Assembly (NCBI GenBank): GCA_944320725.1
Contig: CALUIM010000014.1
Location: 1 to 64,000 of the forward strand
Length of the DNA stretch: 64,000 bases
From: an uncultured Coriobacteriaceae bacterium
Lineage (GTDB): Bacteria; Actinomycetota; Coriobacteriia; Coriobacteriales; Coriobacteriaceae
Direction: 5' to 3'
The position numbers and the translations under genes are program-made. Positions within the stretch are counted from its first letter, which is position 1. Each line of letters opens with the position of its first letter. The notes below the pieces were generated by a model, which did no database searches, was not told the origin of the DNA, and saw only the letters and a program-made list of their open reading frames with translations. Positions 43,102 to 50,556 of this stretch are shown one piece after another.

Positions 43102-43880
43102 TGCCCATCGGACCCGCGCGCATGCCGCTGCTCGACCATCTCGGAGAGCTGCGCCGTCGTCTTACCATCGTGGTGGTCACCGTGCTCATCGCCACGCTCG
43201 TGATGTACTTCGCGACCCCCGTCATCATCGACCTGCTCACCGATCCCATCAAGCCGTTTGTGCCCGAGGGCAAGTTCTATCTGGGCACGGCGCTCGGCGG
43301 CTTTACGACGCGTTTCACCATCGCGCTGCGCACCGCACTCGTGATGGCCTCGCCCATGATCGTGTGGCAGATCCTCGCTTTCTTCCTGCCGGCGCTCAAG
43401 CCCAATGAGCGCCGCTGGGTGGTGCCCACCGTCATCATGGCGACGGTGCTGTTCTTTGTGGGCATGACGTTTTGCTACTTCTTCATCGTGCCGCCGGCGT
43501 TTGAGTGGCTCACGGGCGAAGTCGATGCCATCGCCACGACGTGGGCTATGCTCGACGATTACGTGGGCACCGAGATGTTGCTCATGATTGGCTTCGGTGT
43601 TGCGTTCGAGCTGCCGCTCATCGTGTTCTATCTCGCGGTGTTCCACATTGTGCCGTACGCGTCGTTCCGTGCCGCGTGGCGCTACATCTACGTGGTGCTC
43701 ATCGTGGTCTCTGCCTCCATCACGCCCGATGCGAGCCCCATCACGATGCTCCTCATGTTTGCCGTCATGGTCTCGCTCTACGAGCTGTCGCTGTTCGTTA
43801 CGCGGTTCGTGATCTTGGCGCGCGAGGGCAAGAAGGGCCTCAAGACCAAGGGCGTGAGCCTGTTCGCCGACGACGAGTAG
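43101..43880 (+). CDS. tatC: Sec-independent translocase protein TatC
   Basis: This 259-residue, six-helix membrane protein is the twin-arginine signal receptor. LLDHLGELRRRL at the N-terminus, FALRTALVMASPMIVWQI-like helix 2, and FLPALKPNERRW with the conserved Glu and Arg pair in the first cytoplasmic loop are visible. SITPDASPITMLLMF near residue 210 is the conserved last-helix region. The start ATG shares its first base with the TAA of the preceding gene, so the two are translationally coupled. hypA follows 9 bp after the stop. Confidence 0.95.
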   Translation: MPIGPARMPLLDHLGELRRRLTIVVVTVLIATLVMYFATPVIIDLLTDPIKPFVPEGKFYLGTALGGFTTRFTIALRTALVMASPMIVWQILAFFLPALKPNERRWVVPTVIMATVLFFVGMTFCYFFIVPPAFEWLTGEVDAIATTWAMLDDYVGTEMLLMIGFGVAFELPLIVFYLAVFHIVPYASFRAAWRYIYVVLIVVSASITPDASPITMLLMFAVMVSLYELSLFVTRFVILAREGKKGLKTKGVSLFADDE

Positions 43881-43889
43881 GGGCACGCC

Positions 43890-44291
43890 GTGCATGAGAT
43901 GAGCGTCGTCTCCGGCATTCTCGAAAGCGTCATTCCCGTTGCCCGCGAGGCGGGGGCGTCGCGTGTGTGCACGGTGCATCTTCGTATCGGCGACATGCGC
44001 GAGGTTGTTCCCGAGGCGATGGAGCTTGCGTGGGAGGTGCTGAGCGAGGAGGATCCCCTCACGCTTGGCTGCACGTTCACCGTCGAAGAGGTGCGTCCGC
44101 GCAGTCGCTGCCTTGCCTGCGGCGCAATGTTTCCACACGATCGCTTCCATTGCCGCTGCCCCGAGTGCGGTAGCGCGGAGACCGAGCTCATGGCCGGCCG
44201 CGAGCTCGATATCATCTCAATTGAAATCGAAACGCCCGACGACAACGACAAGATGGGAACGGGTCAAAACCCGTCGGTGTCTGCGTTGTAG
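43890..44291 (+). CDS. hypA: Hydrogenase/urease nickel incorporation protein HypA
   Basis: This 133-residue metallochaperone delivers nickel during [NiFe]-hydrogenase maturation. The N-terminal MHEMSVV includes the invariant His2 nickel ligand, which fixes GTG 43890 as the start. The zinc finger is CLACGAMFP and CPECGS near residue 73-93. A C-terminal extension of about 15 residues (DKMGTGQNPS) goes beyond the usual end. It is 9 bp after tatC and 36 bp before hypB, forming a tat-hyp cluster; no hydrogenase structural gene or other hyp gene is in the window. Confidence 0.93.
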   Translation: MHEMSVVSGILESVIPVAREAGASRVCTVHLRIGDMREVVPEAMELAWEVLSEEDPLTLGCTFTVEEVRPRSRCLACGAMFPHDRFHCRCPECGSAETELMAGRELDIISIEIETPDDNDKMGTGQNPSVSAL

Positions 44292-44327
44292 TGCGGCCCG
44301 TTGGTTGGCGTGAAAGGAGCACAGGCT

Positions 44328-45005
44328 ATGTCCGAGCAAACGCTCACCATCGAAAGCCCTATTCTGAATCGAAACGAGCGCTTGGCACAGCAGCTGCGCG
44401 AGCGCTTCCGTGCGAGCGGCACTTACGTGGTCAACGTGCTCTCGAGCCCCGGATCGGGCAAGACCTCGACGATCCTCGCCACGAACGAGCGTCTGCGCGA
44501 CCGGTATCGCGCGGCCGTGATCGAGGGCGATATCGCCTCCGATGTCGATGCGCAAACCATGAAGGAAGCGGGGCTGCCGGCGGTGCAGATTAACACCGGC
44601 GGACTGTGCCACCTTGAAGGCAATGTGATCTCGCAGGCAGTCGACGCGCTCGACGCCGGCGTTGGGCTCGAGCATATCGACATCATCTTTATCGAGAACG
44701 TGGGCAACCTCGTGTGCCCCGTGGATTTCGACCTGGGCGAAAACCTTGCGGTGATGATTTTGTCTGTGCCCGAGGGCGACGACAAGCCGGTTAAGTATCC
44801 GGGCATTTTCCAGCATGCCGGCGCGCAGCTTCTCAATAAGGTCGATGTTGCTCCTGCATTCGATTTCGATCTGGATGCCTATCATTCCGTGCTTGACGAG
44901 CTCAATCCGCGCGCCCCGCGCTTCGCGGTGAGTGCACGCACGGGCGAGGGCATGGACGCTTGGTGCGCATGGCTGGCGGAGCAAATCGAGGCTGCTCGCG
45001 CGTAG
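44328..45005 (+). CDS. hypB: Hydrogenase nickel incorporation GTPase HypB
   Basis: This 225-residue SIMIBI-class GTPase drives nickel insertion with HypA. The P-loop VLSSPGSGKTSTIL (near residue 40), EGDIASDVDAQTM, the metal-site CHLEG segment in NTGGLCHLEGNVISQAV and the FIENVGNLVCP motif are all present. Most HypB have CHLDA at this place. There is no His-rich nickel-storage stretch at the N-terminus; interestingly, a His/Cys-rich tail appears on another protein in this window (60662). AAAGGAGCACAGG precedes ATG 44328. It is in an operon with hypA. Confidence 0.93.
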   Translation: MSEQTLTIESPILNRNERLAQQLRERFRASGTYVVNVLSSPGSGKTSTILATNERLRDRYRAAVIEGDIASDVDAQTMKEAGLPAVQINTGGLCHLEGNVISQAVDALDAGVGLEHIDIIFIENVGNLVCPVDFDLGENLAVMILSVPEGDDKPVKYPGIFQHAGAQLLNKVDVAPAFDFDLDAYHSVLDELNPRAPRFAVSARTGEGMDAWCAWLAEQIEAARA

Positions 45006-45049
45006 CGAGGCCGCGTGCTGCGTTGGTGACGACAGGGGGGGGCAGACAG

Positions 45050-45391
45050 GTGAACATCCAGATTTTCGGCACCAAAAAGAGCTTCGATACGAAGAAGGCG
45101 CAGCGATACTTCAAAGAACGGCGTATCAAATTCCAGTTCATCGATCTGGCGCAAAAGGATATGAGCAAAGGCGAGCTCCAGGCGGTCATGCGCGCCGTGG
45201 GCGGCATCGATGCGGTGATCGACCCCGATGCTCGCGATCAAGACACCGTGGCGCTGATTACCTATCTCGCCGAGAGCCAGAAGTTCGAAAAGCTGCTTGA
45301 GAACCAGCAGGTGCTACGCCAGCCCATAGTCCGCAATGGCCGTCAGGCGACAGTGGGCTATGAACCCGATGTCTGGAAGACGTGGGAGTAG
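45050..45391 (+). CDS. ArsC/Spx-family protein lacking all cysteines
   Basis: This 113-residue protein begins NIQIFGTKKSFDTKKAQRYF and contains DLAQKDMSKGEL and the late RQPIVRNGRQATVGY, the arsenate-reductase/YffB thioredoxin-like fold pattern. In family members the position at KKSFD is a catalytic cysteine (KxCDTxKKA); here it is Ser, and the protein has no Cys at all. It therefore cannot act as a thiol reductase and is more likely a binding or regulatory relative, as Spx is to RNA polymerase. The start is GTG 45050 after a run of G. It follows hypB by 44 bp. Confidence 0.78.
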   Translation: MNIQIFGTKKSFDTKKAQRYFKERRIKFQFIDLAQKDMSKGELQAVMRAVGGIDAVIDPDARDQDTVALITYLAESQKFEKLLENQQVLRQPIVRNGRQATVGYEPDVWKTWE

Positions 45392-45461
45392 CGGCGTTCT
45401 CGACCGCGCAAAGACGGTGTATCTGCGCGTTTCAAGCGGATAAACCTGCAGCTCAGCGCCT

Positions 45462-45545
45462 CCGCAACCGACAGTTGCGGAAATTCCTACCAGACGTGCT
45501 GGTGCGCTACGTACGACACCGGTAGGTTGAAATCAACGGTACCGG
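45462..45545 (+). promoter_or_regulatory. Leader with hairpin and two mutually exclusive stems upstream of the XRE gene
   Basis: Stem 1 is CCGCAAC/GTTGCGG (45462-45468, 45474-45480). Stem 2 pairs CCTACC (45486-45491) with GGTAGG (45521-45526). Stem 3 pairs CCGGTA (45519-45524) with TACCGG (45540-45545) plus an inner GTTGA/TCAAC. Stems 2 and 3 share 45521-45524, so only one can form. Known riboswitch cores were not recognised; DNA operator palindromes are an alternative reading. Confidence 0.4.
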
Positions 45546-45602
45546 AAGGATGTGCCAAGGCGTGCGTACGAGCTGGCATGAGTTGCGAGACAGGGAGTAA
45601 TG

Positions 45603-46277
45603 ATGAACGTTGAGGTGGCGCAGCGTTTAGCGGAGCTGCGGCGTAAGCGCGGATATAGTCAGGAATCGCTGGCGCATGAGTTGGGACTTTCGCGCCAAGC
45701 GGTGAGCAAGTGGGAGCGTGCGGAGAGCTCGCCCGACACCGAGAACCTTATTGCTCTCGCGAAGCTCTACGGCGTGAGCCTTGATGAGCTGTTGCGCGTG
45801 GATGAAGACGTCGAAGATGATATGGCGTTCGAGCGTGCGGAACGCGCCGATAGCGCCGAGCGCGCGCGGGAGGTTCGCGAGCGGGAGCAGGCGGCTCGAG
45901 AGCAGGATCGTGCGATGACGTCGCAGGCAACCGAAGCCGCGGCCCAGGCGAGCCGTGCCGCGGCACAGGCCGCCGAGGCGGCCGCGGCGGCAAGCAAGCA
46001 CGCCACCGAGGCTGCGGCGTGGCAGGCGCCGGAGCAGAAGAAAGGTCCGTGGCGTTCATTTCCCTATGGAATCGTGATGGTGATCCTCTTCTTCGTTTTG
46101 GGATTCATGGGGTCTTTTAAGGTTGCCTGGCTCGTCTTCCTTACCATACCGATCTATCACTGGGTTGCGCGCATTCTGGATGACGCGCATGCGCGCAACG
46201 AGGACGCCGCGCCGGTGCCGGCGGCAGATGTACCGCATGCACCGGATGTGCCGACAGTCTCGGAAGGGGGTCGATGA
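45603..46277 (+). CDS. XRE-family regulator with membrane-anchored C-terminus
   Basis: The protein (224 residues) has an N-terminal XRE helix-turn-helix (RLAELRRKRGYSQESLAHELGLSRQAVSKWERAESSP), then a long Glu/Arg/Ala-rich helical stretch (about 70-135) and two hydrophobic segments (YGIVMVILFFVLGFMG and WLVFLTIPIYHWVA). Such XRE-plus-membrane proteins are common in Firmicutes and Coriobacteriia and usually accompany a DUF4097-type protein, as here. ATG 45603 is preferred over ATG 45600 because of spacing from GGGAG. Its stop overlaps the next gene, so they are co-translated. A membrane-tethered, envelope-responsive repressor is an inference. Confidence 0.82.
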   Translation: MNVEVAQRLAELRRKRGYSQESLAHELGLSRQAVSKWERAESSPDTENLIALAKLYGVSLDELLRVDEDVEDDMAFERAERADSAERAREVREREQAAREQDRAMTSQATEAAAQASRAAAQAAEAAAAASKHATEAAAWQAPEQKKGPWRSFPYGIVMVILFFVLGFMGSFKVAWLVFLTIPIYHWVARILDDAHARNEDAAPVPAADVPHAPDVPTVSEGGR

Positions 46278-47200
46278 TGATGGCAAAGCTCACGCGCTCG
46301 GAGAAGATCAAAGTAGGCGTTGGCACGGTGCTCATCGTGCTCGTGATAGCGTTCGCGGCCGCTCCGGTATTTTCATCAAAATCTCCCTGGGACAGCATGG
46401 CAAGCTTGCTGCATATGGTGCCCACAAAAGACACGGTTGAGCTGGACGAGCCGCTTGTGCAATCCGATACCTATGCGGCGGCTGATGTCCGACGTCTCGA
46501 TATCGATTGGACGGATGGCGGCATCCGCTTCACCGCAGGGACCGGCGACGACATCACCGTTACCGAAACCATCGATGCTGGTACGTACCGTGCCGATTTG
46601 AAGCAAGCGGAAATCTCGCTGCAAGGGGATACGCTGCGCATCGATGATGCGCTCGACACGGATACCGTTACCTGGTTTGGCGATGGCACGGAAGACGGCC
46701 GTGCAAAGCACCTCGTTATCGAGCTGCCAGATTCGAATCGATGGCGATTCGATGCGGTTGATATTGCTACGTCGGATGCTCAGATAACCGGAGATGCGCT
46801 GACGTGTCGCGACCTCACCCTTTCTGCGATGGATCCCGTGGTTGCCATTGATCATCTCGATGCGAGCGGTGTCTCGCTCGATATGATGGATGGCGATGTG
46901 ACGCTCGCGGGCGCGATTTCGACATCCGTTGAGGCCTCGTACATGGACGGCTCCATCTCGCTCGCGCTTGGAAATGTGCCTCTGCCCGCGATGTCGTTCT
47001 CTGGGATGGACGGGAGTATTGCGCTTGATGTCTCCGATAATGCGGGATTCACGCTTTCAGTTGCCTCGATGTCGGGCAACGGTATCGAGGGCGCGCTCGC
47101 AGATAAGCTCAAGTCTTCGGGTGATGGAAGCTACGTATATGGCGACGGTTCTGCGCCGATCTCTATCGATAGCATGGATGGGTCGATTTCCATTTCATAG
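46274..47200 (+). CDS. DUF4097-like membrane-anchored beta-rich protein
   Basis: This 308-residue protein has an N-terminal anchor (IKVGVGTVLIVLVIAFAAAPVF) and then a repetitive beta-helix-like domain with alternating short strands (LDIDWTDGGIRFTAG, TLRIDDAL, SLDMMDGDVTLAG, SISLALGNVPLPA, DGSISIS), the pattern of DUF4097/DUF2154 proteins. These typically partner with XRE-membrane or PspC/liaG-like envelope-stress regulators. The start overlaps the XRE stop (ATGA); ATG 46277 and 46280 are alternatives after AAGGGGG. Function is unknown; an envelope sensor or adhesin-like role is inferred from family practice. Confidence 0.72.
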   Translation: MMMAKLTRSEKIKVGVGTVLIVLVIAFAAAPVFSSKSPWDSMASLLHMVPTKDTVELDEPLVQSDTYAAADVRRLDIDWTDGGIRFTAGTGDDITVTETIDAGTYRADLKQAEISLQGDTLRIDDALDTDTVTWFGDGTEDGRAKHLVIELPDSNRWRFDAVDIATSDAQITGDALTCRDLTLSAMDPVVAIDHLDASGVSLDMMDGDVTLAGAISTSVEASYMDGSISLALGNVPLPAMSFSGMDGSIALDVSDNAGFTLSVASMSGNGIEGALADKLKSSGDGSYVYGDGSAPISIDSMDGSISIS

Positions 47201-47268
47201 CGTAGGAAACCCATGATGGCCGCACGGAGCGAGTCGTCGCCACCGGGCCTACGGGGTTTTAACAGCGT

Positions 47269-47291
47269 CGGCACCGCGATACGCGGTGCCG
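47269..47291 (+). terminator. Hairpin after the DUF4097 gene
   Basis: CGGCACCGCG (47269-47278) and CGCGGTGCCG (47282-47291) form a perfect 10-bp stem with an ATA loop, followed by CTGCAGTTT. Probable terminator. Confidence 0.55.
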
Positions 47292-47364
47292 CTGCAGTTT
47301 ATGCATTCCGGCGGGCTTGCCGACCCCCATTTTGAAGGCGAGCGCCACGTTGGGTGGGCAATAA

Positions 47365-47514
47365 TGTGCAAAAATTACGGTAGTGCACGCCTGGCTTGTA
47401 AAACCTACTGAATGAGGTGTGCCGAGGACGTCAAATCCTGCGGTTTTTCATGAATAAAATTACAATAACAATGTATACGCGTTTTTACTCGTGCACTACC
47501 GCAATTTTTGCACA
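47365..47514. repeat. 150-bp element bounded by 25-bp near-perfect inverted repeats
   Basis: The arm at 47365-47389 begins TGTGCAAAAATTACGG and ends TAGTGCACG; its reverse complement at 47490-47514 matches 24 of 25 positions. The 100 bp between is A/T-rich (AAAATTACAATAACAATGTATACG) with the 13-mer AATCCTGCGGTTT. Size matches the unrelated-arm element at 5837-5984. No transposase is nearby. Confidence 0.65.
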
Positions 47515-47701
47515 CTGGAGAGCTAAAAATGTGCGCTGGGGCGGATATGCGTACGGAGGCATCGCCATCAAATGCCGCCGCGCAAGCCTGTTCGCGCGGC
47601 GGCGCGACACGCGCGCTGTGCCGTGTGCACCGCAATGCGCGATTTGTTGATATTTCGCATCTGGGGACAACTCGCGTATACTGTCCGGCGAGAAGGTTAC
47701 C

Positions 47702-47719
47702 CGCACTATATATAGTGCG
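47702..47719. promoter_or_regulatory. 18-bp palindrome in the topA leader
   Basis: CGCACTATATATAGTGCG is a perfect palindrome lying about 15 bp after the predicted transcription start and 27 bp before the TTG start codon. Supercoiling-sensitive cruciform extrusion or a repressor site are both possible for a topoisomerase gene. Confidence 0.5.
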
Positions 47720-47746
47720 TTGAACGTATACGTGAGGGGTCCCCCG

Positions 47747-50287
47747 TTGAAGCTCGTTGTTGCCGAGAAGAATATCGCTGCGCAAAAGATCGCGCAGCTG
47801 CTTTCTACCACCAAGCCTAAGACCGATAAGGTGTACAACACGCAGGTCTATCGTTTCGAGGTGGCAGGCGAAGAATGGGTTTCCATGGGCCTGGCGGGCC
47901 ACATCCTCGCGCCCGACTTCCCCGATGAGATTCTGTTCGATAAAAAGCAGGGCTGGTACTCCGTAACGGAAGACGGCGAGGTGCTCACCGCCGACGTACC
48001 CGATGGTCTCGCCCGCCCGCCGTATAGCACGAAGCGCAAGCCCTACCTGGCGAATGGCATTTCCATCAAGGGTTGGAAGGTCGAAAGCCTTCCCTATCTC
48101 ACATGGGCGCCTGTGCTCAAGAAGCCGGCAGAGAAGGAGATCATCCGCGTTCTGAAGAATCTTGCCAAGAAGGCAGACGAGGTCATCATCGCTACGGACT
48201 TCGACCGCGAGGGCGAGCTCATTGGCTCGGACGCGCTCGACATGGTACGCGAGGTCGCGCCGGATCTGCCGGCGTACCGTGCACGCTATTCGGCGCTTAT
48301 CAAGGGCGAGGTGACCGCCGCGTTCGAGAACTTGGTTACGCTCGATCAGAATCTGGCCGATGCCGGCGAGAGCCGCCAGTACATCGATCTCATCTGGGGC
48401 GCGGTGCTTACGCGCTATCTCACGCTCGCGCGTTTCGGCGGGTTTGGCAACGTGCGCTCGGCCGGCCGCGTGCAGACGCCCACGCTGGCGTTGGTGGTGG
48501 AGCGCGAGCGCGAGCGCATGGCGTTTGTACCCGAGGATTACTGGCAGATCCGCGGCTTGGCGACACCGGCGGGGTCAGGCGAGGAGCATGAGTTCAAAAT
48601 CGCCCACACCACGGCGCGCTTTACCGATAAAGCGGCGGCCGAGGCGGCGTTCGCGCATGTCGACGGCGCCACAACGGGTACCGTGACCGCCGTTGCCAAG
48701 CGTTCGCGCAAACAGCAGCCCCCGGCGCCGTTCAACACGACGAGCCTGCAGGCGGCTGCAGCGGCAGAGGGCATCAGCCCGGCGCGCACCATGCGCATCG
48801 CCGAGTCGCTCTATATGGCGGGTTTCATCTCGTATCCGCGCGTCGATAACACGGTGTATCCGCGTACGCTCGATCTTGCCGGTGTGGTAAACGGTCTCGC
48901 GGCAAACAGCCCCGCGCTGCGCCCCGTGTGTGCGAAGGTGCTTGCGGGCCCCATGAAGCCTACGCGCGGCAAGACCGAGACCACCGACCATCCGCCCATT
49001 CATCCCACCGGCCAGGGCAATCCGGAGACCCTCGACGGCGGACAGAAGAAGCTCTATTACCTTATTGCGCGGCGGTTTCTGGCGACCCTCATGGGTCCGG
49101 CGACCATCGAAAACACCAAGCTCACCATCGACGTTGCCAGCGAGCCCTTCCAGGCATCGGGCGACGTGCTGGTAGACCCCGGCTTCCGTGAGGCGTACCC
49201 TTATGGTCTCAAGCGCGACGAGCAGCTGCCTGCGCTTGCCGAGGGCGATGTGGTCGATGTGCGCGACATCAAGCTCGAAGCCAAGCAAACCGAGCCGCCT
49301 GCGCGCTATAGCCAGGGTCGCCTCGTGCAGGAGATGGAGAAGCGCGGCCTTGGCACCAAGTCGACGCGCGCGAGCATCATCGAGCGCCTCTATCAGGTGC
49401 GCTATCTCAAAAACGACCCCATCGAGCCTAGTCAGCTGGGTATGGCCATCGTCGATGCACTTCACGAGTTCGCGCCGCGCATTACCACGCCCGAGATGAC
49501 CGCCGAGCTCGATGAAGATATGACGCGTGTGGCCGAAGGCGCCGACACGCAGGAGCACGTGGTGGAACACTCCCGCGCCCTGCTGGCGGGCATGCTCGAT
49601 GCGCTCATCGAGCACAAGGACGACCTGGGTGATCGCATCGCCGACGCGGTAACGGCCGATGCCCGCGTGGGCGCGTGCCCCAAGTGCGGCAAGGATCTGG
49701 TCATGAAGACCTCGGCCAAGACGCGCGGCAGCTTCATCGGCTGCATGGGTTGGCCCGAGTGCGATGTGACCTATCCGGTGCCGAGCGGCGTGAAGGTGAG
49801 CCCGCTCGAGGGCGATGCCGCGGTGTGCCCTGAGTGCGGTGCTCCGCGCATCAAGTGCCAGCCGTTCCGTCAAAAAGCGTACGAGGTGTGCGTCAACCCC
49901 AAGTGCCCCACCAACTACGAGCCCGATCTCAAGGTGGGCGAGTGCTCGGTGTGCGCCGAGGCCGGCCGCCACGGCGACCTGATCGCACATAAGAGCGAGA
50001 AGAGCGGCAAGCGCTTCATTCGCTGCACGAACTACGACGAGTGCGGCGTCTCCTATCCCTTGCCCGCGCGCGGCAAGCTCGAGGCCACCGGCGAGGTGTG
50101 CGAGCACTGCGGCGCGCCCGTGGTGGTGGTCGAGACGGCGCGCGGCCCATGGCGCATCTGCGTGAATATGGATTGCCCCGGCAAGGAGAAGAAGCCCGCG
50201 CGCGGCCGCAACGGCGCGCGCAAGAGCACCGCGAAGAAGGCAACAAAGAAGAAGTCCGCAAAGCGTACGACGAAGAAAAGCTCATAG
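47747..50287 (+). CDS. topA: DNA topoisomerase I
   Basis: This type IA topoisomerase of 846 residues relaxes negative supercoils. The Toprim domain opens KLVVAEKN and includes DFDREGELIG near residue 155; the catalytic tyrosine is Tyr363 in GFISYPRVDNT; THPPIHPT-like TDHPPIHPTGQGNP follows. The C-terminus has four-cysteine zinc ribbons (CPKCGKD, CPECGAP, CSVCAEAG, CEHCGAP) and a Lys/Arg-rich tail typical of actinobacteria. The Toprim and overall layout resemble the archaeal-like topoisomerase IA class. TTG 47747 is chosen: GAGGGG lies 7 nt upstream and the protein then begins exactly at the family start; GTG/ATG alternatives upstream lack support. Confidence 0.93.
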   Translation: MKLVVAEKNIAAQKIAQLLSTTKPKTDKVYNTQVYRFEVAGEEWVSMGLAGHILAPDFPDEILFDKKQGWYSVTEDGEVLTADVPDGLARPPYSTKRKPYLANGISIKGWKVESLPYLTWAPVLKKPAEKEIIRVLKNLAKKADEVIIATDFDREGELIGSDALDMVREVAPDLPAYRARYSALIKGEVTAAFENLVTLDQNLADAGESRQYIDLIWGAVLTRYLTLARFGGFGNVRSAGRVQTPTLALVVERERERMAFVPEDYWQIRGLATPAGSGEEHEFKIAHTTARFTDKAAAEAAFAHVDGATTGTVTAVAKRSRKQQPPAPFNTTSLQAAAAAEGISPARTMRIAESLYMAGFISYPRVDNTVYPRTLDLAGVVNGLAANSPALRPVCAKVLAGPMKPTRGKTETTDHPPIHPTGQGNPETLDGGQKKLYYLIARRFLATLMGPATIENTKLTIDVASEPFQASGDVLVDPGFREAYPYGLKRDEQLPALAEGDVVDVRDIKLEAKQTEPPARYSQGRLVQEMEKRGLGTKSTRASIIERLYQVRYLKNDPIEPSQLGMAIVDALHEFAPRITTPEMTAELDEDMTRVAEGADTQEHVVEHSRALLAGMLDALIEHKDDLGDRIADAVTADARVGACPKCGKDLVMKTSAKTRGSFIGCMGWPECDVTYPVPSGVKVSPLEGDAAVCPECGAPRIKCQPFRQKAYEVCVNPKCPTNYEPDLKVGECSVCAEAGRHGDLIAHKSEKSGKRFIRCTNYDECGVSYPLPARGKLEATGEVCEHCGAPVVVVETARGPWRICVNMDCPGKEKKPARGRNGARKSTAKKATKKKSAKRTTKKSS

Positions 50288-50298
50288 GAGCTCTGCCG

Positions 50299-50323
50299 GC
50301 CTGCGCGTTGACGACGCGCAGGC
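50299..50323 (+). terminator. Hairpin after topA
   Basis: GCCTGCGCGT (50299-50308) pairs with ACGCGCAGGC (50314-50323), a perfect 10-bp stem with a TGACG loop, 12 bp after the stop. There is no T-run. Confidence 0.6.
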
Positions 50324-50556
50324 TGTGAGATGTGCCCTGCCGTGCGAGCCATCATTACGGCTTTCATAACCTATGTCGCCATACCGAGCCCGCCCCCTCT
50401 CCTTCGATTACAATAGATAGACCTCGAATCGACCGCGCAACGACGTGCTGCGTCGTGGCGTTGGGCCGTTTCAGGGGCTCTCGGCTTCGATGCCGAGAGA
50501 GCGTTCTGGCAACCCGGGAGGCGCAGCTGCGCCTTCGCGAAAGGGGAGTGATCACC

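Larger units (their letters stand above)
47201..47746. other. Gene-free 546-bp region upstream of topA
   Basis: This holds a perfect 10-bp-stem hairpin (CGGCACCGCG at 47269-47278 with 47282-47291, 3-nt loop), the 150-bp inverted-repeat element at 47365-47514, a GC-rich stretch, a TATACT -10 at 47677-47682 and an 18-bp palindrome CGCACTATATATAGTGCG at 47702-47719 between -10 and start codon. No protein gene has a convincing ribosome-binding site here. Confidence 0.6.
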
